This document shows positions 17,636 through 27,600 of a stretch of DNA of 64,000 nt, piece after piece; positions within the stretch are counted from its first letter, which is position 1; every line of letters starts with the position of its first letter. The notes under the pieces were generated by a model that saw nothing but the letters and a program-made list of their open reading frames with translations, had not been told where the DNA came from and searched no databases. The stretch is from Calothrix membranacea FACHB-236. Its GTDB lineage: Bacteria > Cyanobacteriota > Cyanobacteriia > Cyanobacteriales > Nostocaceae. The stretch lies in contig NZ_JACJPX010000037.1 in NCBI RefSeq assembly GCF_014696315.1, forward strand, positions 23,489-87,488, in the 5' to 3' direction. Position numbers and translations under genes: made by a program.

Positions 17636-18514
17636 ATGTTAGTCGCAAAAAATCTACATCCCTTTTTCCAAAAATTGCAGTATCAAATTCAATCATTCCT
17701 TTACAGGAATGATCTAAAAAAATTACTCCCTCTTTATGACAGTAAATGGAATCCTGATTTATTTGGTCAGCATTACCAAGAAAATTTTGCCCCAATAAGA
17801 AAGAAAAAATTAAAAATTTTAGAAATTGGCGTAGGCGGTTATGATGACCCTTATTCCGGTGGTGATTCCTTAAGAATGTGGAAGCAATATTTCCCTCATA
17901 GTATGATTTATGGGATAGATATTATAGATAAAAGTGCTTTAGAGGAAGACCGCATTAAAATTTTTCAAGGTAGTCAAGATGATGAACTATTTCTCAGAAA
18001 AGTCATAGCTGAAACTGGTAAAGTTGATATTATTATTGATGATGGCAGTCATCGAAATGACCATGTAATTAAAACATTTAAAATTTTGTTTCCCGAATTG
18101 AATAATGGGGGAATATATGTAGTAGAAGATACGCATACATCTTATATACCAAGCTACGCAAACTGGTCGAAATTTTGCAGCGATGATGTCGCTCCTCATT
18201 GGGCTGAATATGGTGGTAGCCTAGATTTATATGACCAAAAAACGATGATAAATTTTTTCAAAAGGCTAGTTGATTGCTTAAGCCACCAAGAATTTATTCA
18301 TCCAGGATATACACCTAATTACTTTGATCGACATATTGTCGGAATAAATTTTTACCGCAATCAAGTTTTTATTCATAAAGGAGATAATACAGCGCCAGGT
18401 AACGTGGTTGAAAATAACATTTTAAGACCCGAGTTTTTACAAGAAATAGGTATAAAATCTTTAGCAGATTTGGAATTAGAATTTCCTACTATTGATGATC
18501 CAATAAAGTTCTAA
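17636..18514 (+). CDS. Class I SAM-dependent methyltransferase, probably O-methylating
   Basis: 292 residues. The SAM-binding motif is ILEIGVGGYDDPYSGGDSL at about residues 62-81. It is followed by IYGIDI and the metal-site-like IIDDGSHRNDH, then GGIYVVEDTHTSY. The DDGSH...H and VEDTHTSY pattern resembles metal-dependent sugar and macrolide O-methyltransferases of the MycE type. It lies between the first PKS and a lone C domain in the same transcription unit, so it probably methylates a hydroxyl of the growing or finished product. Which hydroxyl is unknown. A GAGGAA ribosome site precedes ATG 17636. Confidence 0.75.
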   Translation: MLVAKNLHPFFQKLQYQIQSFLYRNDLKKLLPLYDSKWNPDLFGQHYQENFAPIRKKKLKILEIGVGGYDDPYSGGDSLRMWKQYFPHSMIYGIDIIDKSALEEDRIKIFQGSQDDELFLRKVIAETGKVDIIIDDGSHRNDHVIKTFKILFPELNNGGIYVVEDTHTSYIPSYANWSKFCSDDVAPHWAEYGGSLDLYDQKTMINFFKRLVDCLSHQEFIHPGYTPNYFDRHIVGINFYRNQVFIHKGDNTAPGNVVENNILRPEFLQEIGIKSLADLELEFPTIDDPIKF

Positions 18515-18571
18515 AAAATAAATTCAACTACTTTCTGGCAAGCATCAACCAAATCTAGAAATTTTAAAAAT

Positions 18572-20023
18572 ATGAAGAATGTTGAGGATTTCTATCCACT
18601 TTCACCGATGCAGCAGGGTATACTCTTCCACACTCTTTCTGCCCCAGCTTCGGGAGTATATTTCATTCAGTTTAGTTGTACCATTCACGGAGAGCTTAAT
18701 ACCTCGGTTTTTAAGAACGCATGGGAACAAGTGGTAGAACGCCATCAGCTTTTACGGACTTCTTTTCTTTGGGAAGGTATTAAAGAACCTGTTCAGGTAG
18801 TACATCAGCAAATTAACTTACCTTGGCAACAACAAGATTGGCGAATGCTATCGACTGTTGAACAACAAGAGCGTTTTGAGGCTTTACTCAAAACAGACCA
18901 ACAACAGGGTTTTGAACTTTCTCAAACACCCATGATGCGCTTGACGTTGATTCAATTAGCTGAAAACAGCTATCAATTTCTCTGGAGTGGTCATCACTTA
19001 ATGATGGATGGCTGGTCTTCTGCGGTACTTTTAGAGGAAGTTTTTGCTTTTTACCAAGCATTGCAACAAGGCGAGACATTGCATCTGGAAAGACCTCGCC
19101 CTTACCGCGATTACGTAGCTTGGCAACAACAGCAAGATTTTTCCCAGTCTGAGCTATTCTGGCAGGAATGGTTGAAAAGTTTTACCGTAGTAACTTCTTT
19201 AGGAACAACCCAAAAGCCTAATAACTCGCTGAAGCAAAGTCACAATTACGAGCAACAACTTCTTGATTTATCAACGGCAACAACAACAGCATTGCAAGCT
19301 TTTGCTCGTCAGCAACAATTTACCTTAAATACCTTAGTTCAGGCTGCTTGGGCTTTACTTCTGAGTCTTTATAGTGGAGAAGATGATGTTGTGTTTGGGG
19401 TAGTTGTTGCTGGTCGGCCAACAATGCTTTCCGGAGTTGCTTCGATAGTAGGCCCCTTTGTTAATACTTTGCCGATGCGAATGCAGGTAAAAACTGAGGA
19501 ATTCCTGATACCTTGGCTAAAAAAGTTTCAGGCTAAACAAGCTCAGATGCAGCAGTACGAATCTACTCCACTGGTGAAGATTCAGCGATGGAGTGATATG
19601 CCTTTAGGACTGCCTTTATTTGAAAGCGTCTTGAACTTTCAGAACTATCCGCAGAATCTGTATTCACAAAAAGGACTGTACGGAGAGCTCAAGCTTGATA
19701 ATTGTCGGTCTTTTGGAAAAATGAACTATCCCTTCTATATAGACGCATTACCAGGACAGCAACTATCAATGTACTTTGTATATAATACCTGCTACTTTGA
19801 GGCTGCTACTGTTGCTAAAATTATCAAACATTTTGAAACAATCTTATGCAACTTGATCGTACAACCTCAAGCTAAGTTGAACGAGTTATTAGACAGGGTT
19901 CCAGAAATAGATAGACAGCAAAAAATCATCCAAAAAAGACAGCAAAAAGAAAAGCATAATCATAAATTAAAAAATATCAAAAGAAGAGTAATATATGCCT
20001 TAAATGAAACAGAGCATCTATAA
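18572..20023 (+). CDS. Stand-alone NRPS condensation domain (DCL-like)
   Basis: 483 residues, one condensation domain and a short basic tail. It starts VEDFYPLSPMQQGILFHTLS, the form usual in C domains that follow an epimerized donor (DCL type). The catalytic motif is intact (GHHLMMDGWS, near 140). There is no A or carrier domain. It lies directly before the I-A(Asp)-T-E protein (47 bp), which has no working C domain of its own, so it probably acts in trans as that module's condensation domain. The DCL signature agrees with the E domain at the end of the preceding PKS. The basic C-terminus (QKEKHNHKLKNIKRRV) resembles that of the other lone C domain at 48878 and may be a docking element. Confidence 0.85.
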   Translation: MKNVEDFYPLSPMQQGILFHTLSAPASGVYFIQFSCTIHGELNTSVFKNAWEQVVERHQLLRTSFLWEGIKEPVQVVHQQINLPWQQQDWRMLSTVEQQERFEALLKTDQQQGFELSQTPMMRLTLIQLAENSYQFLWSGHHLMMDGWSSAVLLEEVFAFYQALQQGETLHLERPRPYRDYVAWQQQQDFSQSELFWQEWLKSFTVVTSLGTTQKPNNSLKQSHNYEQQLLDLSTATTTALQAFARQQQFTLNTLVQAAWALLLSLYSGEDDVVFGVVVAGRPTMLSGVASIVGPFVNTLPMRMQVKTEEFLIPWLKKFQAKQAQMQQYESTPLVKIQRWSDMPLGLPLFESVLNFQNYPQNLYSQKGLYGELKLDNCRSFGKMNYPFYIDALPGQQLSMYFVYNTCYFEAATVAKIIKHFETILCNLIVQPQAKLNELLDRVPEIDRQQKIIQKRQQKEKHNHKLKNIKRRVIYALNETEHL

Positions 20024-20070
20024 AAACATTTGTATTTATTAATAATCCATGAACTTTCAGAAAAAAGTAT

Positions 20071-23000
20071 ATGACAAACCAAATTAATGGATTTAAAATC
20101 TCTCCCCAACAAAAGCGTCTATGGCTTTTACAAAAAAATAGTCAAGTATATCAAGCTTATTGCACGGTTGCATTAGAAGGAAAACTTCAAAAAGAATTTT
20201 TAAATAAGGCTTTATATAACCTTGTTAAAAGGCATGAAATATTACGAACTACTTTTCATGATGTTCATGGTTTAAAAATACCAATTCAAGTTGTTCAAGA
20301 TAATGTTTACTTATCGCTGATTGTAGATGATTTGAGAAATCATGATAGTTTAACTTTAGAATTAGCAAACTTATTTAAATTCAATACTCAGCAGAGTTTT
20401 GATAGGGAGCAAGGAAAAATATTACAAGCTAGGTTAATAGCTTTATCATCAGAAAAACATTTGTTATACATCAGTTTACCTGCTTTGTATGCAGATAGTA
20501 TCAGCCTGAATAATTTAGTTAGTGAACTTAGCAAATGTTATGCAGCTTGCTTAGTTGGACAGGAATTACCTGATCAACCTATGCAATATGCAGATATCGC
20601 TGAATGGCAAAACGAATTACTAGAGACAGAAGAACAAGAAGCCGAAACAAATTTATGGAAAAATTTAGACTTCTCTGCTGTTCAAGCTTTGCATCTTCCT
20701 TATTTCAAGGAAACCCTTGAAAATCCAGAATTTAAACCTCAATGGTTGAGTGTGAATATAGCATCTGATATGGTCGCCAAAATAGATGCTATATCACATA
20801 ATAAAAAAATAGCAGATTATGTATTCTTGCTAACTTGCTTTTACGTTTTAGTTTGGCGGCTAACCAAACAATCAAATCTCATTATTGGTGTAGCTGGGGA
20901 TGGTCGTAATTATGAAGAATTGCAAAAATCATTAGGGCTACTTGCTAAATATTTACCTCTAGAATTGCATCTTAAGGATGATGACAAATTTACAGAAATC
21001 TTACTGCAATTGCAAAAATTGACAGAGGAAATATTTGACTTACAAGAAACTTTCTTCTGGGAAAAAAATGTTGAGTTAGATAGAAATAGTTCAGAGCCTT
21101 TATTTTTGCCATTATGTTTTGAGTTTGAATCTAATTTAATTAAATATGTTGCTGGCGATGTTGGTTTTGCAATTACTCAGAAGTATGCTTGTATTGACCG
21201 ATTCCATGTGAAATTATCCTGTGTTCGTCGGGATAATTATATAAGTGCTGAGTTTCACTACGATGCTAATTTGTTTGCTGTCGAGGATATTCAACGGTTG
21301 GCAAGTCAATTTGAGACTTTGGTAGCCAGTGTGTTAAAAAATACTGAGAGAACGATCGCGGGTTTTGATATCCTTAGCCAAAGTGAGCGATCGCAATTAT
21401 TATGGGAATTTAACAACACCAAAACAGCTGAACCAAAATATCCATGCGTTCATCACTGGTTTGAATCTCAAGTAGAGTCCACACCAGACAAAATAGCCGT
21501 CGTCTACGAAAATCAACAATTAACCTACAACCAACTCAATCAACGAGCCAATCAACTCGCGCATCACCTACAAAAGTTAGGGGTTGGTGCAGAAGTTTTG
21601 GTAGGGATTTGTGTAGAGCGATCGCTTGATCTGGTGGTAGGAGTGTTAGGTATACTCAAAGCAGGTGGAGCTTACGTACCAATAGATCCAACATACCCAA
21701 AAGAGCGATTAGCCTTCATTTTGCAAGATACCCAAGCCCCCGTATTGCTAACTCAGCAACGGCTCTTAGAAATTTTGCCTCAACATGCTGCTGAGGTAAT
21801 CTGCTTAGATAAGGATTTGGCATCAACTCAGACTCTATCAAATCCCAGCAGCCAGACAAATTCTGAGAACTTAGCCTACGTTATCTACACCTCTGGTTCC
21901 ACAGGTAAACCCAAAGGCACATTAATCTCTCACAAAGGACTAGTCAACTATTTAAGCTGGTGTACCCAAGCTTATCAAGTCAACCAAGGCAACGGAACCA
22001 TCGTTCATTCTCCTTTAGGATTTGATTTAACAATTACGAGTCTTTTTTCTCCTTTAGTGGTAGGTTCTCAAGTCGAACTTCTCCCAGAAAATCATGGCAT
22101 CGAAAGTCTGAGCAATGCCCTACATCACAGTTCCAACCTCAGCTTAGTCAAAATTACACCAGCTCACCTAGAACTGCTCAAAGGACAATTCTCGCCTTCA
22201 GAAGCAGCAGGTCGGACACGGGCATTTATTATCGGTGGAGAAAACCTATTAGCTGAAAACATCAGCTTTTGGCAAAATGCGGCTCCAGATACCATACTCA
22301 TCAATGAATACGGGCCTACAGAAACTGTAGTTGGTTGTTGTGTCTATCAAGTGCCAACAGGACAAAATCACTCAGGCTCAATTCCCATTGGCAAGCCCAT
22401 TGCTAACACCAAGCTTTACGTGCTAGATCAATATGGGCAACCAACGCCGATTGGTGTAGCCGGCGAATTGCATATTGGTGGAGTCGGACTGGCCAGAGGC
22501 TATCTCAACCGTCCTGATTTAAGTGCGGAAAAATTTATCCCCAATCCCTTTAGCACAGAGCCAGGAGAACGCCTTTATAAAACTGGTGACTTAGCTCGTT
22601 ATCGATTAGATGGAACCTTGGAGTACCTTGGACGTATTGACGACCAAGTTAAGATTCGCGGCTTTCGGATTGAGTTAGGAGAAATTGAGGCGGTGCTTTC
22701 TCAAGCTCCAGGGGTAAAAGATGCTGTAGTCATAGTTAGAGAAGATATTCCCAAAAACCAAAGGCTAGTAGCGTATATCGTCTTCAAGCAAGAATCACCG
22801 TCCTCTATTCATCAGTTACAAATTTTTCTTCAGCAAAAGCTACCTGATTACATGATCCCTTCGGCTTTTGTGTCACTCAAGAACTTGCCACTTACCCCCA
22901 ATGGCAAAGTCGATCGCCGCGCCTTACCAGCACCAGATCAAGTGAGATCCGCCGAGACTTACGTTGCACCACGCACCTCTGTAGAAGAGACTCTCGCCAA

Positions 23001-24615
23001 TATTTGGACTCAGATACTCGGTCTAGAAGAAGTAGGCATTCATGATAACTTTTTAGAGGTGGGTGGAGATTCTATTCTCAGTATTCAGGTGATTGCCAAA
23101 GCCAAGCAAGCAGGACTACAGCTCACCCCGCAGCAAATTTTTGACCACCCAACGATCGCGGAATTAGCAACAGTGGTTGGGAGTAATTTGACAATTTATG
23201 CTGAACAAGGATTGATCACTGGTACATTGCCCTTAACACCGATTCAGCATTGGTTTTTTGAGCAAAATTTACCAGAACCATATCACTGGAACCAAGCAGT
23301 TCTGCTAGAAGTAAATCAACCACTTGACCCAGTTTTATTGGAGAAAGCACTACAGCATTTATTAGAACATCACGATGCACTGCGTCTGCGGTTTGAATTT
23401 TGTGAATCTGGTTGGCAGCAGGTAAATGCTAACTCAGATCAGGCGATCGCTTTTACTGTTGAAGATTTATCAACGCGATCGCCTCAGCAGCAAAAGCTAG
23501 GCATCGAAGAAACTAGCGTAAAACTCCAAGCCCGCTTAAATTTATCCCAAGGGCCGCTTGTGCAAGTTGCCTTATTTGATTTGGGACGGCAACAGTCGGC
23601 TCGCTTGTTGATCGTTATCCATCACCTGGCAGTCGATGGTGTATCTTGGCGGATTTTGCTAGAAGATCTGCAAACCAGCTATCAGCAACTTCAGCAAGGC
23701 CAAAAAATTAACTTGCCTGCCAAGACAACTTCTTTTAAATACTGGGCCGAGCAATTGCAAGAATATGCCAATGCCGCCTCGTTGCAACAAGAATTAAACC
23801 ACTGGTTAGCTTTGCCTCCGCAACAACAAAGAATACCTGTAGATTTTATTAAAGGTATAAATACGGAAGCAACAAAAGCAACTATATCAAAAATTTTGAG
23901 TGTTTCAGAAACTCAAGTACTGCTCCAAGAATTACCTGTAGCTTATCGCACTCAAATCAATGATGTCTTGCTAACTGCCTTATTGTATAGTTTTAAACAA
24001 TCGACAGGGCAGTCCTCATTACTGATAGACTTAGAAGGTCATGGTCGGGAAGCCATTTTCGAGGATGTGGATTTATCCCGGACAGTAGGCTGGTTTACTA
24101 CGATTTTCCCGGTACTCTTAAATATATGCAATGCGGCGAATCTTATAGATGCCGTACAACAAGTAAAAGAACAACTGCGTAGTATACCCCAGCGTGGCTT
24201 AGGTTATGGCGTATTGCGTTACCTAAATCTGCAATTACCGACACAACCACAACCGGAAATAATATTCAATTATTTAGGACAATTTGACCAAATATTGCCT
24301 AATTTGACGTTATTTATTCCAGCCAAAGAATCAGTAGGCGCAACTCATAGCCCAGGAGGAAATCGGTGTCATGTACTAGAAGTAGAGGGAATGGTGATCA
24401 ATGGTCAGTTGCAATTGCAATGGTCTTACAGTACGAACTTGCATCGTCAAGAAACAGTGGAAAAGCTGGCTGAGGGTATGGTTGAGGCATTGCGATCGCT
24501 CATTGCCCAATCGCAAACGGCTGAGGTGAATAGTTATACTCCCGCAGATTTTCCTGATGCAGACATCAGTCAAGATCAGCTCGATCAAGTTTTTGCAGAA
24601 CTCGCTCAAGATTAA
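20071..24615 (+). CDS. NRPS: interface-I-A(Asp)-PCP-E
   Basis: 1514 residues. Residues 1-440 are condensation-like (ISPQQKRLWLLQ), but the HHxxxDG site is replaced by LPALYADSIS, so it cannot condense. This fits the interface domains that dock aspartyl beta-hydroxylases. A domain about 450-960 (YTSGSTGKPKGTLI, NGKVDRRALP); by my alignment the pocket reads D-L-T-K-I-G-E-V-G-K, which fits Asp. PCP near 998 (VGGDSILS). E domain about 1050-1490 with HHLAVDGVSW, DLEGHGRE and RGLGYGVLRYL, all intact. Tail YTPADFPDADIS is a docking type. It activates Asp, offers it for beta-hydroxylation and delivers a D-configured residue. Condensation must come from the lone C domain just upstream. No hydroxylase gene lies right beside it, so the TauD domain of the next gene may serve it in trans. 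Confidence 0.9.
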   Translation: MTNQINGFKISPQQKRLWLLQKNSQVYQAYCTVALEGKLQKEFLNKALYNLVKRHEILRTTFHDVHGLKIPIQVVQDNVYLSLIVDDLRNHDSLTLELANLFKFNTQQSFDREQGKILQARLIALSSEKHLLYISLPALYADSISLNNLVSELSKCYAACLVGQELPDQPMQYADIAEWQNELLETEEQEAETNLWKNLDFSAVQALHLPYFKETLENPEFKPQWLSVNIASDMVAKIDAISHNKKIADYVFLLTCFYVLVWRLTKQSNLIIGVAGDGRNYEELQKSLGLLAKYLPLELHLKDDDKFTEILLQLQKLTEEIFDLQETFFWEKNVELDRNSSEPLFLPLCFEFESNLIKYVAGDVGFAITQKYACIDRFHVKLSCVRRDNYISAEFHYDANLFAVEDIQRLASQFETLVASVLKNTERTIAGFDILSQSERSQLLWEFNNTKTAEPKYPCVHHWFESQVESTPDKIAVVYENQQLTYNQLNQRANQLAHHLQKLGVGAEVLVGICVERSLDLVVGVLGILKAGGAYVPIDPTYPKERLAFILQDTQAPVLLTQQRLLEILPQHAAEVICLDKDLASTQTLSNPSSQTNSENLAYVIYTSGSTGKPKGTLISHKGLVNYLSWCTQAYQVNQGNGTIVHSPLGFDLTITSLFSPLVVGSQVELLPENHGIESLSNALHHSSNLSLVKITPAHLELLKGQFSPSEAAGRTRAFIIGGENLLAENISFWQNAAPDTILINEYGPTETVVGCCVYQVPTGQNHSGSIPIGKPIANTKLYVLDQYGQPTPIGVAGELHIGGVGLARGYLNRPDLSAEKFIPNPFSTEPGERLYKTGDLARYRLDGTLEYLGRIDDQVKIRGFRIELGEIEAVLSQAPGVKDAVVIVREDIPKNQRLVAYIVFKQESPSSIHQLQIFLQQKLPDYMIPSAFVSLKNLPLTPNGKVDRRALPAPDQVRSAETYVAPRTSVEETLANIWTQILGLEEVGIHDNFLEVGGDSILSIQVIAKAKQAGLQLTPQQIFDHPTIAELATVVGSNLTIYAEQGLITGTLPLTPIQHWFFEQNLPEPYHWNQAVLLEVNQPLDPVLLEKALQHLLEHHDALRLRFEFCESGWQQVNANSDQAIAFTVEDLSTRSPQQQKLGIEETSVKLQARLNLSQGPLVQVALFDLGRQQSARLLIVIHHLAVDGVSWRILLEDLQTSYQQLQQGQKINLPAKTTSFKYWAEQLQEYANAASLQQELNHWLALPPQQQRIPVDFIKGINTEATKATISKILSVSETQVLLQELPVAYRTQINDVLLTALLYSFKQSTGQSSLLIDLEGHGREAIFEDVDLSRTVGWFTTIFPVLLNICNAANLIDAVQQVKEQLRSIPQRGLGYGVLRYLNLQLPTQPQPEIIFNYLGQFDQILPNLTLFIPAKESVGATHSPGGNRCHVLEVEGMVINGQLQLQWSYSTNLHRQETVEKLAEGMVEALRSLIAQSQTAEVNSYTPADFPDADISQDQLDQVFAELAQD

Positions 24616-24630
24616 TATAAAAAATCTGCC

Positions 24631-27600
24631 GTGAATCAGAAAAATCTGGAATCAATTTATCCTCTGTCACCTGCCCAACTCGGTATGCTTTTCAATACTG
24701 TGTCTGCGGGTGATAACTCAGGCATTTATGTTGAACAGTTAAGTTGTACCTTAAACGGCGATCTAAATTTGCCAGCTTTTGAGCAAGCTTGGCAACAGGT
24801 AGTCGAACGTCAGCCAGTATTAAGAACAGCTTTTGTTTGGAAGGCTCTAGTTGAACCTAGACAGGTGGTGCTGCGTCAAGTAGAAGTTAGCCTCTATTAT
24901 CACGACTGGCGAGGACTGGAACCAGCACTTCAGCAACAGCAACTAGCAGATTTTTTTCAAAGCGATCGCCAACAAGGGTTCAACTTATCAAAGCCCCCCC
25001 TCATGCGTTTAGCATTGTTTCAGTTGAGCGATATCAGCTATCAACTTGTGTGGAGTCATCATCATATTTTGATAGATGGTTGGTGTCTATCTCTTCTGTT
25101 TAATGAATTACTGGCATTTTACCAAGCAATTAATCATGGTCAAAAATTAAACTTAGAGCCAAGCCATCCTTATCAAGACTATATTGCTTGGCTAAAACAG
25201 CAAGATTTAGCCAAAGCCGAAACATTTTGGCGCAAAATACTCCAAGGTTTTACCCAAACCACCTCCTTGGGACTGCCAACACCATCAGATAGTTTATTAT
25301 CAAAAGAAGTAGAAGCTTATGGTCAGTTAGAAGCTTCACTGCCAAGTTCAACTACAGCTGCCCTAAAATCTTTAGTTAGACAACATCGAGTTACATTCAA
25401 TACTCTAATTCAAGGCATTTGGGCGTTACTCCTGAGCCGCTATAGCAACATTGCAGATGTAGTGTTTGGTATCACCGTTGCTGGTCGCCCTGTGGATTTG
25501 GTGGGCAGCGAATCCATGATTGGTTTGTTCATTAATACCTTGCCACTGCGAATTAAAGTTACTTCCTCTGCTTTATTTTGGTCTTGGTTGCAAGAAATTT
25601 ATAGCCATAATTTAGAACTTCGGCAATATGAATATAGCCCAGGCGGACAAATACATCAGTGGAGTGAAATACAAGGAGGACTTCCTCTTTATGAGAGTCT
25701 ACTTGTCTTTGAAAACTATCCTATTGATGATGCTATTTTACAATCTCCTAACTTAGGAATTGATATATCTAATATTTATACAAAAGGTTCACAAACTCAA
25801 TACGTACTCACAATACTAGTTAGTGTCGATGATGAATGCAAATTTTCGATCATTTATGATCAGCATCGTTTTGATAAGAATAATACAAATTTAATATTAA
25901 AACATTTCCTGGATTTACTTCAAAGCATTGTGACTGATGCCCAAGTAAATTTAGCAATGCTCGCAGCAAAAATTCGTCCTAACCAAATTCCTTACATTCG
26001 ACCAAAATTAAATAGTAAAAATGAGGATTTAGAAGACAAGATCATCAATCCGCGTACACCTATAGAAGAAATTCTCAACAAAATATGGACTAAGGTACTG
26101 GGACTAGATCAAGTAGGTATCAATGACAATTTTTTTGAGTTGGGTGGACACTCTTTGTTAGCCACACAGATGATGTCGCAAGTCCGCCAATTTTTTCAAG
26201 TAGAATTACCCCTTGGTCATCTGTTTGCAGAGCCAACAATATCTGGTTTAGCAAAACAAATTGAAAACACTCAAAAGATAGAATCTAATTTACAATTCCC
26301 TGCCTTAATTTCAGGTAATCGACCAGATAAATTACCGCTATCTTTTGCTCAAGAAAGATTGTGGTTTTTAGCTCAATTACAGCCTGATAGCTCAACTTAC
26401 AATGAATTATTTGCTCTGCGATTAATTGGTTTATTAAATGTAGTAGCACTAGAGCAAAGCTTAAATGAAATTGTCCAGCGACATGAAGTGTTACGTACTA
26501 CATTTGCAGTTGATCATGGACAACCTTTTCAGGCGATTGCATCAACTCTCAAGATAAAATTGCCAATAATAGATTTGAGGCATTTATCAGCGATTGAACA
26601 AGCAACAGAAGTTCAGCGTTTGATCAATCAAGAATATCATAACCCCTTTAACCTTACCCAAGCACCATTACTGCGATGCACACTCCTACATACCCATGCA
26701 CAGGAGCATATCGTATTATTTAGTATCCATCATATTGTTTCTGATGGTTGGTCAATGGGAGTGTTTGTTCAAGAATTAGCTGCACTGTACGCAGCATTTT
26801 CTGTGGGCGAATCTTCTCCGTTGCCAGAATTACCCATCCAGTATGCAGATTTTGCAATTTGGCAACGTCAATATTTGCAAGGTGAAAGACGAGAAGCTTT
26901 ACTCACCTACTGGAAGCAGCAATTAGCCAATTTACCTGTATTGCAACTACCCACAACCCATCCCCGCGCAGAAGTCACAACTAACCGGGGTTCTAGTTAT
27001 AGTTTTTTGATACCTACCTCAGTGGTGCAGGAAGTGCAATTACTTTCTCAGCAAGCAGGTGTCACCTTATTTATGACGCTGTTGGCAAGTTTTAAACTCT
27101 TATTGCAACGTTACTGTCATCAAGATGATCTGGTTGTTGGTACAGATGTTGCCAATCGCAATCAAGTAGAAATTGAGCCTTTAATTGGCTTTTTCATTAA
27201 CTTATTAGTATTACGCACAGACTTAAGCGGAAATCCTACCTTTCTAGAGTTATTGCAACGCATTCGCACCCAGACATTAGCAGCTTACACCCATCAAGAT
27301 TTACCTTTTGATGAATTAGTTAGAGCGTTACAACCTGAAAGAAACTTAGGCAACTCAGTACCATTATTCCAGGTGTTATTTGTCCTGCAAAATACACCAA
27401 AATCATCATTAGCGTTGCCAGGCATCACCTTCAAAATATTAGAGGTAGAAAGTAAAACATCCAGATTCGATTTATCAATTTTACTGGCAGAAACAGAGCA
27501 AGGTATAGAAGGTAAATGGCAGTACAACGCCGACTTATTTGCCCCAAATACTATCATCAACATGACAAATCACTGGCAAACATTAATCAACAACATTGTT

